The position numbers and the translations under genes were made by a program. Below the pieces are notes generated by a model. It saw only the letters and a program-made list of their open reading frames with translations, ran no database searches and had not been told where the DNA came from. 64,000 bases of DNA, taken from positions 124,001 to 188,000 of the forward strand of contig NZ_LR701577.1 in the NCBI RefSeq assembly GCF_902498805.1, written 5' to 3'. Shown here piece by piece: positions 35,101 through 42,659 of this stretch; within the stretch, counting starts at the first letter, position 1; each line of letters starts with the position of its first letter. Source of the DNA: Imperialibacter sp. EC-SDR9. Its GTDB lineage: Bacteria > Bacteroidota > Bacteroidia > Cytophagales > Cyclobacteriaceae.

Positions 35101-37389
35101 ACTGTCGTTGGAACAGGCACCACCACCATCACCGCTTCGCAGGCGGGCAACAATAATTACAATGCCGCTCTGCCAGTTGAGAGGACTCTGTTTGTGACTG
35201 ATGCTACGAAAACGAATCAGTCGATAACGTTTAACACCCTCGCAGAAAGGGCCTTCGGCAGCGGCACATTCCAGCTTGAGGCAAGCGCCAGCTCAGGACT
35301 GGCGGTGAGCTATAGCAGCAGTAACACGGCAGTGGCGATGATAAGCGGTAGCACGGTTACCTTAATTGGAGTAGGTGAAACTACCATTGCGGTCACGCAA
35401 AATGGGAATGACACCTACAATCCAGCCCCCGAAAAGCAGCAAGTGCTGACAGTAGTAAAAGGCAGCCAAACCATCACTTTTGATGCCATCGCCGATAAGT
35501 CTTTTGGCGACGCTGCCTTCACTTTGTCACCAACGGCCTCTTCTTCCCTGTCCGTCAGCCTGGGGGTAGTGAGCGGGTCTGTGACCCTGAATAGCAACCA
35601 AGTAACCATCACTGGTGCAGGAACAGCCACCATCCGGGCAACACAGACCGGCAACGAAAATTTCAATGCGGCCACTCCTGTCGAAAGGTCTTTCACCATT
35701 GCGAAAAAGGCCCAGGTCATAACAATTGGTGAGCTGGCCGACAGGCTCACCACCGACCCTGCTTTTGATGTCGTTGCCTCTGTAGACAGCGACCTGGCAT
35801 TATCATACAGCATCGATGGCCCGGCCACGCTGTCGGGTGCAACTGTGACACTGACAGGTGAAGAGGGCACTGTGACTATTACAGTCAGCCAGGGGGGCAA
35901 CGAGAACTATCTCGCTGCTGACGCTGCTACAACTTTTGAAGTGACCGCACCAGAGGTAGCCGAAAAACAAGAGCAAACCATCACTTTTGCAGCCATAGCA
36001 GACAAAACCTTTGGTGATGCAGCCTTTGCCCTGGAAGCAACGGCAACCTCCGAACTTGCCGTCAGCTTTGAGGTGGTAAGCGGCCCGGTTACACTTGCTG
36101 GAAATACCATTTCTATCACCGGTGCGGGATCCGCTACCATTCGGGCCACTCAGGCAGGAAACGAAGCATTTAAGCCCGCCACTCCTGTGGAACGAAGCTT
36201 TGTGATAGCTAAAAAAGGACAAATCGTCACCATTGAACGCATTGGCGACAAACTCACAACAGATGGGCCATTTGTTGTAATCGCCTCTACAATCAGTGGA
36301 CTTGCCCTTGGTTACAGTGTAGTGGGGCCAGCTACTCTCTCAGGCACCACACTTACATTAACCGGTGCCGAAGGCACAGTCACCATTACCGTCATCCAGG
36401 CTGGTAACGACAATTACCTTTCTGCTGAAGCCACCGAAACATTTGAAGTGACGGCACCAGTTGTAAAAGCGTTGAGTATCTCGGGCGTGGCTTCCCTGGG
36501 CAACTCCGCCTTCACCCAGGGCGAAGCAAAGCTTCACCCGAAAAACAACGACGGTAGCTTTGCGACGGCGCTCGTGTCGGCATTGTCTGCCAATGGCGCA
36601 TTTACATTTGATGATGTGCCAGCGGGCCAATATGCTTTGAGCATTGCATCTGCTTCCACTGCCGTGCTCACTACTTATTTTGAGAAAGCCACCACCCTTG
36701 CCAATGCTACCTTGCTCACGCTGTCAGCGGAAAGCATTGAAGGAATAGTTGTTGACATGATCGAAAAGCCGTCGGTGCCAGGCGGGCCTGGCTCTATTGC
36801 AGGAAAGCTATTGCTTTCGGGCGATGGAAGCCGCCATCTGGTGACAGACGGAAGAACCATGGAGGGCACGCCTCTTTCAGGTGTCACAATCTTGCTTGTA
36901 AGCAGCCCCGGGGGTGAGCTGATCGCCAGCACCGTAACCGCCAGCGACGGAAGTTTTGGGTTCAGCAACCTGCCACTCGGCGCTTACAAACTCCTGATCG
37001 ACTACGAAGGGAATGTAAGCCTGGAATCGCCTGAAATAACCATCAGCACCGGGCAGCTAAGCTTTGAGGTAGCCTCTGAGGTAACAGACGAAGGCATTGT
37101 GATCATTGCCATGCCCACCGCTACCACGGGCGTTTCAGCCGAAGTTCTCCGCTCGATGATCAAAACTTACCCTAACCCATCGCAGGGACAGTTCACCATA
37201 GCTTGGGATGGTTCGCTGGCAGATGTAAAAGAAATTATCATCCACAACAACAACGGCTCAGCCGTGTGGCAGCATTCGATGACTACGGCACAGCTGACTG
37301 TCGATATCAGCAGTCAGCCAGCCGGAGTCTACATTCTCAGGCTAATCACCAGCCACGGGGCAGCCGTGCATAAGCTTGTGATCAAGTAA
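29116..37389 (+). CDS. Giant T9SS-secreted multidomain surface protein
   Basis: This 2757-residue protein has a signal peptide (about 1-37, ending LEAQAQ), an N-terminal propeller of SBBP-like repeats (about 40-505, recurring VDASGNVY and DFDPGAG motifs), one Big-type Ig domain (about 508-595), a run of Big_5/SbsA-like Ig domains (about 596-1945), four or more MBG/Big-like repeats (about 1948-2450, recurring QTITF and PVERSF motifs), two CarboxypepD_reg/SdrD-B-like domains (about 2455-2660) and a type IX sorting tail (YPNPSQGQF near 2687, ending GVYILRL...VHKLVIK). Residues of about 595-1337 are a 371-residue unit duplicated in tandem. The ATG at 29116 gives a proper signal peptide. It is probably a surface adhesin or matrix protein; no catalytic domain is seen. 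Confidence 0.85.
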   Translation: MITLLAAIFKSLSGTFRLFAIFLISSSVFLALEAQAQNHQWVSVFSGASTVQSNSVAVDASGNVYTTGLFLGTADFDPGAGESTLTSSGSEDVFITKLNSSGGLVWAKKVGGTSSDKGLSIVVDASSNVYVSGTFGGIVDFDPGAGTSNMTATSSTDLYVLKLDASGNYAWAKRWGSNLGVTPIGLAVDASGNVYTGGSFVNIVDLDPGAGTVNVNTGLSNVTHTFLVKLNASGNYVIGKRLGVTNYGIVNSSAMEMDASNNIILTGIFGNLNSGVNGTNVDFDPDAGVSELDAANGAYFIAKYNSSLSYVWAVHSPSVQNTTAMHIDGSGNLLVTGYFAGAKDFDPGVGETNLTPVGNEDAYVFKLNSLGEFQWAKNFGSTLSDYGYAVTSDAVGNVYVTGVFWGTTVNDFDPGPAVVALPTGTNGYDGFIVKLNASGDYQWAKSIYAPFVNGWDQVNGIFLDGSNNIYCTGFFTNGTVDFDPGAGADNKTSTGSDAFVLKWSQSALIAQTITFNPLLSKAMGDAPFALTATASSGLQVSYTSSNTGVATVSGNTVTLVAPGTTTITASQPGNGTYSPASNVNQLLTVTAAADVTPPSILSYSPSDNSTNVTIGANLVATFSETVTAVTSKVVSIKYAGGEVPDAIFESYTLPSANVTISGNSVTINPTSNLVNLAEYYVNIESGAFVDAAGNPFAGISNATTWNFTAVPASAPVATAFYPVNNATNIPVGVNSFTLVFDDFAQVNQSALGTVQLKKLDGTVVFETTAPNISTCCQNVPFYMGEAILEPATTYYFNIGNDIFRKPGGVSYYAGISNNTDWRFTTGSVNSVISSYLPARGATSVSTSLGSIKMYFSNEVYDSYGYYRLRKASDNSLVKQWDVYADVTYGYDAQAGLYFAELPLSAALEAGTSYYVDNQFNNAGGYEPGWMEYDFAYNEPEDIWTTARIVPWATNFWTFTTTPAADITPPTITSLSPADGATGVAVASNLVATFSENVTAVTSKVVSIKYAGGEVPGAIFESYTLPSANVTISGNTVTVNPTSNLANLGEYYVNIEAGAFIDVAGNSFAGISNATTWNFTAVPASAPVATAFYPVNNATDVPVGVTRFNIVFDDFTYVNESAVGTVQLKKLDGTVVLENTAMNMGSGYQNVTFDMGEAVLEPATTYYFNIGNDVFRKSGGISYYSGIANNTSWRFTTGSVNSVISSYLPARGATSVSTALGSIKMYFSNEVYDSYGYYRLRKASDNSLVKQWDVYADVTYGYDAQAGLYFAELPLSATLEAGTTYYVDNQFNNAGGYEPGWMEYDFAYNEPEDIWTTVRIVPWATTHWIFTTEQDITAPQVEVLSPSNLGVQVAIDANLVITFDKAIAINNSSAQVQIYKKSDNSLFAEYTMGSAQVNISGNTLTVNPTTDFAYETIYYVLLDANAIQDIGGNLFTGISAQGTWQFHTTKPAGSENEAPYIVFFEPEHLTEEYPLDGKVTAHFNEPIRMPFLRVFSLSSDDKNTYSKSFSIGAAGSTSIISGNKLIINNAAFPYLATGVHMVLPANTVWNDPGSGNAAINTKDSDTWLISTSTQFDPGAPPLTLNVIEYPANDATGVYWSAGTYSFTMSPDLAGNESFSVYKNTTGGIRIKKLSNDQVVAEYTGAEVRDFLNTGPFGTSLYFATELEPSTTYYITIDDDVIYNTITGSFFEGIQDNTTWRFTTESVANYESRFASFSPSRGAVDVDSELSEIQLFFNEEAFFGSGAPLRLRKAGSNEIIKEWESESPDFSKVNNLQYTFTGFSLEPETTYYIENVFQNDQYPFSLSADYMGGWSNDFWTFTTGEGPDETPPGVVSFSPANNATEVSLATTSISITFNEEIKIAASGSTKQAIIWWTPEGESLTNTTVDLENESAFTISGNTLVMNYDGWLPGLTYYVTLADGVIADLANNWFGGWTGSATWSFTTEKANQTITFNELPARTLQQGNFTLEATTSSSLDVSYSSSNPSVATVSGNTVTVVGTGTTTITASQAGNNNYNAALPVERTLFVTDATKTNQSITFNTLAERAFGSGTFQLEASASSGLAVSYSSSNTAVAMISGSTVTLIGVGETTIAVTQNGNDTYNPAPEKQQVLTVVKGSQTITFDAIADKSFGDAAFTLSPTASSSLSVSLGVVSGSVTLNSNQVTITGAGTATIRATQTGNENFNAATPVERSFTIAKKAQVITIGELADRLTTDPAFDVVASVDSDLALSYSIDGPATLSGATVTLTGEEGTVTITVSQGGNENYLAADAATTFEVTAPEVAEKQEQTITFAAIADKTFGDAAFALEATATSELAVSFEVVSGPVTLAGNTISITGAGSATIRATQAGNEAFKPATPVERSFVIAKKGQIVTIERIGDKLTTDGPFVVIASTISGLALGYSVVGPATLSGTTLTLTGAEGTVTITVIQAGNDNYLSAEATETFEVTAPVVKALSISGVASLGNSAFTQGEAKLHPKNNDGSFATALVSALSANGAFTFDDVPAGQYALSIASASTAVLTTYFEKATTLANATLLTLSAESIEGIVVDMIEKPSVPGGPGSIAGKLLLSGDGSRHLVTDGRTMEGTPLSGVTILLVSSPGGELIASTVTASDGSFGFSNLPLGAYKLLIDYEGNVSLESPEITISTGQLSFEVASEVTDEGIVIIAMPTATTGVSAEVLRSMIKTYPNPSQGQFTIAWDGSLADVKEIIIHNNNGSAVWQHSMTTAQLTVDISSQPAGVYILRLITSHGAAVHKLVIK
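30898..33123 (+). repeat. 1113-bp in-frame tandem duplication inside the giant gene
   Basis: Two units, about 30898-32010 and 32011-33123, match at a constant offset of 1113 bases: for example the block at 30994 recurs at 32107 and the block at 31661 recurs at 32774. Some sub-blocks (31661-31770 against 32774-32883) are almost identical even at third codon positions, while the middle part has diverged, so the copies look like a mosaic shaped by gene conversion. Confidence 0.85.
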
Positions 37390-37393
37390 AGTA

Positions 37394-37429
37394 AAAACCG
37401 CCGCCCCATGGGTGGCGGTTTTGTTTTTT
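37394..37429 (+). terminator. Rho-independent terminator after giant T9SS gene
   Basis: A 12-bp GC-rich stem (AAAACCGCCGCC with GGTGGCGGTTTT, one wobble), five-base loop and T-rich tail. Confidence 0.88.
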
Positions 37430-37473
37430 GGGGGGTACCGTCGCCAGATGTGCGCCACTCAAAAAAATGTGAG

Positions 37474-37503
37474 GACAAAAAAATCCCGCAGCTGAGTGCG
37501 GGA
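37474..37503 (-). terminator. Rho-independent terminator after HU-like gene
   Basis: TCCCGCA and TGCGGGA form a 7-bp stem around a six-base loop; on the minus strand it is followed by seven T residues, fitting termination of the HU-like gene. Confidence 0.75.
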
Positions 37504-37537
37504 TATCAGGTTAGGAACTGAGTCCGAAGGCGACGTA

Positions 37538-37996
37538 TCATGCAGCCTCCTGGTCAGTTTCCCAATCGATGGACGAGCCTTTGGCTCCCAGCGCCACTCT
37601 GCTGTATTTGATCGTTTTCAGCTCGTCTCGCATCTCGTTGCTGGGTGTAAACAACACCTTGCTTTTTCTGATGCTGAAGTTGCCTACTTCCTCTGGCGTT
37701 TCGTAGCCCTTGCTGCTGATGTTGATCGAAAAGCGACCCAGCTGGCCCAGGTTAACAGTGCGGCCGTTGCGAAGAAACTTAGGAACGAGTTCGAGAAAGT
37801 TCTCGATCACTGCCATGGCATCTGCCGTGGTTACGGTGCTTCGGGAAGAGATCTCCTTTACGAGCTCTCGTAACGTTGCCTCACGCTCTCTGTAGATACC
37901 GGCGTAGAATTTGACCTGCCCGCCGCCAGCCACTCCGGGGGTCCGGCCACCCGGCTCGGCTCTGCGGATTATTTTATCCCCCCCGACATTGCGCAA
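37538..37996 (-). CDS. HU family DNA-binding protein
   Basis: The 152-residue protein belongs to the long HU-type group of Bacteroidota. The HU core runs from about 41 to 130: ELVKEISSRSTVTTADAMAVI forms the helical part, LGQLGRFSINISSKG the strand and arm region, and IRKSKVLFTPSNEMRDELK the C-terminal strands and helix. HU-like proteins bend and pack DNA. The N-terminus (1-32) is short of the usual lead-in and Gly-rich, and the reading frame starts beside a seven-G run, so the exact start is uncertain. It ends at its own terminator. Confidence 0.8.
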   Translation of the reverse strand: MRNVGGDKIIRRAEPGGRTPGVAGGGQVKFYAGIYREREATLRELVKEISSRSTVTTADAMAVIENFLELVPKFLRNGRTVNLGQLGRFSINISSKGYETPEEVGNFSIRKSKVLFTPSNEMRDELKTIKYSRVALGAKGSSIDWETDQEAA

Positions 37997-38284
37997 CCCC
38001 GGCGCCGCCCTTGCTCAATGGCACCTCCGCAGTTGCCCTGCACCTGTGGTGGCTATTGGGCGAGATGGATAGCGGAGCTTGGGCTGGCGGAGAAGCAAAA
38101 AGTGCTACTGACCAATGACTCGAAGGAGCTGTTTGATTTTTTGGGGTTTTGATAGTGCGTAAAGTTGTTTCGTTTGCCAACGAGCGAGGGAATTTTTGAG
38201 GCCCTCCTCAGCTCCTTTCACCTAAGCGGTTGCTCAGAGCATTATTGATTGTATATTTATCAGCTAAGAAAATCATTTTTTGCC

Positions 38285-41200
38285 ATGCCCTCCATTCAGC
38301 CCCGAAAAGCACTCAACAAAGCCTACCTAAAAGTAAAGCCCAGCAGGGCCGAAATTGAGAAGTTTAAGACTAACCTCATTGGCGTGTTGGATCAAATCAA
38401 TGAGGGAGAATCTGAGGAATTCCACAAAAACCTGGTAAGCGACTTTTTAAAGAAAACGTATTACGACCCTGCCCATTCCATCAATACCAAGGGGCGGAAT
38501 GACATGGTGATCCACAATGGCAAAGATGGCAAGTCCACCGTGGGTGTGATCCTCGAAGCAAAAAAGCCTTCCAATAAGGGTGAAATGCTTAAGCAGGAAA
38601 ATATTAACGGCAAAGCATTGCAGGAGCTTGTCCTCTATTACCTGAGGGAGCGTATTACTTCAAAGAACCTCGAAATCAAACACATAGTAGCCACCAACAT
38701 CAACGAGTGGTTTATTTTCGATGGGCAAGCTTTCGAAAAAGCTTTTGCTCAGAACAAGGCGTTGGTGAAGCAATTCACAGACTTTGAAGAAGGTCGGCTG
38801 GGTGGCACAAAAACCGATTTTTTTTATAAAGAAATCGCTAGTCCTGCCATCGAAGCAATCAAAGACACCCTTGAGTTCGCCTACTTTGATATCAGGGAAT
38901 ATGACAAGACCCTGCGCAACGCTGATAAGACTGACGACAACAAGCTAATAGCCCTTTATAAGCTGCTTGCTCCGGAGCATCTTTTGAAGCTCCCGTTTGC
39001 CAACGACAGCAATAGCCTGGACAAGTCTTTTTACTCTGAGTTGCTGCATATTATTGGCCTGACTGAAACCAAAGAAGGAGGTAAGAAGATTATTGAGCGC
39101 AAAAAAGCAGGAGAACGTAATGTTGGTTCCCTTCTGGAGAACGCTATTGTGCAGCTTGATAGCCTCGATAAACTGTCCCGACTAGAAAAGCCAAGTCAGT
39201 ACGGCAATACCACGGAGGAAAGGTTATTCACTGTGGGATTAGAATTGGTTATTACCTGGGTCAACCGCATTCTTTTTCTCAAGCTACTGGAGGCTCAACT
39301 CATTACTTACCACAAAGGCGATAAATCCTATGCCTTCCTGTCACATGACAGAATACATGACTACGACGACCTCAATAGTCTCTTCTTTAGTGTGCTGGCA
39401 AAAAAAGAATCAGAACGTGATGAGGAGATCAAGCAAGCTTTTGCTAAGGTTCCCTATCTGAATAGCTCGCTCTTTGAGCCCACGGAAATGGAGCACACGA
39501 CGATCTTCATCAGCAATTTGCGAAATGAGCGCAATTTGCCAGTGCTGTCTTCTACCGTGCTGAAAACAAGTGCTGGAAAAAAGCTGACCGGTGAACTGGA
39601 TGCGCTGACCTATTTTTTTGAATTCCTCAACGCCTACGATTTTAGCAGTGAAGGATCAGAGGACATTCAGGAGGACAACAAAACGCTCATCAATGCCTCC
39701 GTTTTGGGGCTGATCTTTGAAAAGATCAATGGCTACAAAGATGGATCCTTCTTTACGCCCGGCTTTATCACCATGTACATGTGCCGGGAAACGATCCGCA
39801 GGGCTGTGGTGCAAAAGTTTAGAGAGGCAGGATATAGCCTTCCTGAATCCACTGATATTTCGGAAAGCTTCAATTTGCTGTACGATCTAATTGAGCCCAC
39901 GCAGGAAGGCAGAACTAAGGCCAATGACATTGTTAATAGTTTAAAAATATGTGACCCTGCAGTTGGTTCCGGACACTTTCTGGTGTCTGCACTCAACGAG
40001 CTAATTGCCATTAAAAGCGACTTACACATTCTACAGGATACGGAAGGCCGTAGGCTAAAGGAATATCAACTGGAGGTGGTGAATGATGAGTTGATAGTGA
40101 CAGATGAGGACGGCGAGCTCTTTGATTACGTGCCAGGAAGTAAGGAAAGCCAACGCATTCAGGAAACACTTTTTCATGAAAAGCAGACCATTATTGAAAA
40201 CTGCTTATTTGGGGTCGACATCAACCCGAACTCTGTAAAGATATGCCGCTTGCGGCTTTGGATTGAGCTACTCAAAAGTGCCTACTACAGGCCTGGAACT
40301 GAAGAGCTGGAAACCCTACCTAATATTGATATCAATATTAAAACAGGTAACTCCCTCATTAGTCGCTTTACGCTGGATGCCGATATTAAGCAAGCCCTGA
40401 AGAAAAGTAAGTGGAGTATAGATAGTTATCGCCTGGCCGTGCAGACCTACCGGGAGGCAAAGAGTAAAGAAGAGAAGCGGGAAATGGAGAGGCTGATTGA
40501 CGAAATAAAGAGCAACTTCAAGACAGAAATACGCAGAAGTGACCCAGTACAAAAGAGGCTAGATAAGTTAGGGAATGATCTTTTCATGCTGACTGGCAAA
40601 GGAACAGATGGTATTGGCATGATGCTTTTTGAACCAGAACAGGAGTATGGCAAGGATGGGCAAAAAAGGAAAGAAAGAGAAAAGAGGATAAAGGCAATAG
40701 AAGATGAGATCAATAAGCTTGCCGCTCTCAAAGAAGATGCTCAAAGTAATAAAATTTATGAAAATGCCTTTGAGTGGCGGTTTGAATTTCCTGAGGTACT
40801 AAGCAATGAAGGGGACTTTGTTGGCTTTGATGTAGTGATTGGGAATCCCCCCTATATTCGGCAGGAAGAGCTTTCCCCCGTAAAGCCATATTTATCAAAT
40901 CGGTACAGGACGTTTTCAGGCACAGCCGATCTCTTTGTATTCTTTGTTGAATTGGCAATGGATCTCTTGAAGGACAACGGAGAGTTCATTTACATTATCC
41001 CAAACAAGTGGATGCGAGCAGGGTATGGAAAGAAATTGAGAAACTTTGTAAAGATGCATCGCATCCACCGACTAATGGATTTTGGCGACCTGCCAGTTTT
41101 TGAAGAGGCTACAACATACCCGTGTATTATAGAGCTTTCTAAAACTACACCTACAAGTGAATTCGAAGCATTGAATCATATTACCCTAGAATGGGATGTA

Positions 41201-42118
41201 CCTTTGCCAGAGTTTATTAAGGCTAAAAAAATGATTGTGTTGACTGAAGAATTAGACGACAATGGCTGGACTTTAACCGACAGTATTACACAAAAACTTT
41301 TAGCAAAAATCCGAGCAAATGGAACCCCTCTTGGAGAATTTGTAAATGGCAAAATTTTCTATGGGATCAAGACTGGTCTAAACGAAGCGTTTGTGATCGA
41401 CGGGGTAACTCGTGATAGATTGATCAACGATGACCCTAATAGTGCTGACATTATTAAACCTTTTCTGGCAGGTAGGGATGTTAAGCGTTACGAACAACCA
41501 AGCAGTGACAAGTTTTTGATTCTTCTGAAAAATGGAGATACAAAAGAATGGTTTGGCGAAGTTGATGAGAAGCAAGCAGCATTACTACTACTTCAAAAAT
41601 ACCCTGCCATAATGGGCTACTTGAAGCAGTTCGAGAAGCCCGCCAAAGCCCGCTATGATCAGGGACAATTTTGGTGGGAGCTGAGAGCTTGTGACTATTA
41701 TGAGGAGTTTGATAAGGAAAAAATTTTGTGGCCAGGCATCAGTAGCAACATTACGTCTTTTGCTCTTGACAACTTAAAGTATTACGGCAATGATAATAAT
41801 CAAATGATTATTACTTCTGACCTTGTAATCTTGGCAATATTGAATTCTTCAGTATCGAATTTGTTTCTAAGAAGCGTATGCGATTTCGTCAGGGGGGGCT
41901 TCGCCAGACTTAAGATTGTTTATGTAGAAAAAATTCCCATTCCCTCAGCCTCTGACAATCAAAAAGAAAAAATTGAGCAGAATGTTAGAAAGTTGCTGGA
42001 AATTAGGAGGAAAAGTGGCGACGTCAATACAACAAAAATTGAAAAGGAAATTGATAACTTGGTATATGAACTATATCATTTGACTGAAGACGAAATCAAA
42101 ATCATCGAGGGACAATGA
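38285..42118 (+). CDS. Type IIG-like restriction endonuclease-methyltransferase fusion
   Basis: This 1277-residue protein joins cleavage and methylation in one chain. The N-terminal nuclease domain (about 20-200) has a PD-(D/E)XK site with Asp73 and Glu91-x-Lys93 (VILEAKKP). A helical linker is followed by an N6-adenine methyltransferase of the Eco57I type with motif I DPAVGSGHF near 556 and motif IV GNPPYIR near 851. The C-terminal third (about 1000-1277) is a target-recognition region with GKIFYGIKTGLNEAF and a helical tail. Recognition site is unknown. The ATG at 38285 is preferred over the TTG at 38249. It overlaps the next gene by four bases, which suggests a functional partner. Confidence 0.85.
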   Translation: MPSIQPRKALNKAYLKVKPSRAEIEKFKTNLIGVLDQINEGESEEFHKNLVSDFLKKTYYDPAHSINTKGRNDMVIHNGKDGKSTVGVILEAKKPSNKGEMLKQENINGKALQELVLYYLRERITSKNLEIKHIVATNINEWFIFDGQAFEKAFAQNKALVKQFTDFEEGRLGGTKTDFFYKEIASPAIEAIKDTLEFAYFDIREYDKTLRNADKTDDNKLIALYKLLAPEHLLKLPFANDSNSLDKSFYSELLHIIGLTETKEGGKKIIERKKAGERNVGSLLENAIVQLDSLDKLSRLEKPSQYGNTTEERLFTVGLELVITWVNRILFLKLLEAQLITYHKGDKSYAFLSHDRIHDYDDLNSLFFSVLAKKESERDEEIKQAFAKVPYLNSSLFEPTEMEHTTIFISNLRNERNLPVLSSTVLKTSAGKKLTGELDALTYFFEFLNAYDFSSEGSEDIQEDNKTLINASVLGLIFEKINGYKDGSFFTPGFITMYMCRETIRRAVVQKFREAGYSLPESTDISESFNLLYDLIEPTQEGRTKANDIVNSLKICDPAVGSGHFLVSALNELIAIKSDLHILQDTEGRRLKEYQLEVVNDELIVTDEDGELFDYVPGSKESQRIQETLFHEKQTIIENCLFGVDINPNSVKICRLRLWIELLKSAYYRPGTEELETLPNIDINIKTGNSLISRFTLDADIKQALKKSKWSIDSYRLAVQTYREAKSKEEKREMERLIDEIKSNFKTEIRRSDPVQKRLDKLGNDLFMLTGKGTDGIGMMLFEPEQEYGKDGQKRKEREKRIKAIEDEINKLAALKEDAQSNKIYENAFEWRFEFPEVLSNEGDFVGFDVVIGNPPYIRQEELSPVKPYLSNRYRTFSGTADLFVFFVELAMDLLKDNGEFIYIIPNKWMRAGYGKKLRNFVKMHRIHRLMDFGDLPVFEEATTYPCIIELSKTTPTSEFEALNHITLEWDVPLPEFIKAKKMIVLTEELDDNGWTLTDSITQKLLAKIRANGTPLGEFVNGKIFYGIKTGLNEAFVIDGVTRDRLINDDPNSADIIKPFLAGRDVKRYEQPSSDKFLILLKNGDTKEWFGEVDEKQAALLLLQKYPAIMGYLKQFEKPAKARYDQGQFWWELRACDYYEEFDKEKILWPGISSNITSFALDNLKYYGNDNNQMIITSDLVILAILNSSVSNLFLRSVCDFVRGGFARLKIVYVEKIPIPSASDNQKEKIEQNVRKLLEIRRKSGDVNTTKIEKEIDNLVYELYHLTEDEIKIIEGQ

Positions 42119-42654
42119 AGTCTGAAATCAAGTCTTTGATCGAAAAATACGCTGAAGTATACGGCAAATTTGAGGCCCTCCAAGATAAAAATTGCAAATC
42201 GTTACCTGGTGGCGATCAGAAGACTGGTGTTATAGCGGAGTATTATGTAAAATGCTATATCGAATATTCGAACCATGTTGTCGCAGAATATGCCAGCCAT
42301 GGGAGTCCGTTTGACATTAGCTACACATCAAACTCAGGACAAACAATAAGAGCCCAGGTAAAAGCCGTCTCTGCGCACTCAAAAACCAGGATCATTGCGC
42401 CGCTTCGATTATTTGACGATGAGGGCAATAGAACCTTCGATGATCTTTACTTGGTTGAATTGGGATACGATTTTTCCCCTGTTGGCTTGTACATCAACTC
42501 ATTTGAGGCCATCCAACAAAGAGTCAATAATCCATCCAGGAAAAGAATTCAAGGCTCAAAGATGATTGACAGCACAGACCAAAAGAAGCCAGGCTCAAGC
42601 TTCTTTGATTTTTCTGAAAACAAAGTGGATGAGCTGCTGAGAGCGATTGTTTAG
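42115..42654 (+). CDS. PD-(D/E)XK-like partner of the restriction enzyme
   Basis: No named family is recognised for this 179-residue protein. Its first half has the outline of a restriction-endonuclease fold: Glu42 in GVIAEYYVK, Asp67 in SPFDISY and a strand IRAQVKAVS with Gln81-x-Lys83 in the place of the usual Glu-x-Lys, followed by a second core strand (DDLYLVELGYDF). Lengths between the residues suit the fold. Translation is coupled to the restriction-modification gene by an ATGA overlap. It could be an accessory nuclease, a specificity helper or a control protein; no activity can be claimed. The start of a repeat cluster follows five bases after the stop. Confidence 0.55.
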   Translation: MKSEIKSLIEKYAEVYGKFEALQDKNCKSLPGGDQKTGVIAEYYVKCYIEYSNHVVAEYASHGSPFDISYTSNSGQTIRAQVKAVSAHSKTRIIAPLRLFDDEGNRTFDDLYLVELGYDFSPVGLYINSFEAIQQRVNNPSRKRIQGSKMIDSTDQKKPGSSFFDFSENKVDELLRAIV

Positions 42655-42659
42655 ACATT

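Noticed and set aside
38018-38152. Possible 44-residue ORF upstream of the restriction-modification gene (starts MAPPQLPCTCGGYW)
   Set aside because: It has a CxCGG motif and a plausible ATG, but no known family, no clear promoter and it lies in a GC-rich lead region; kept out for lack of support.
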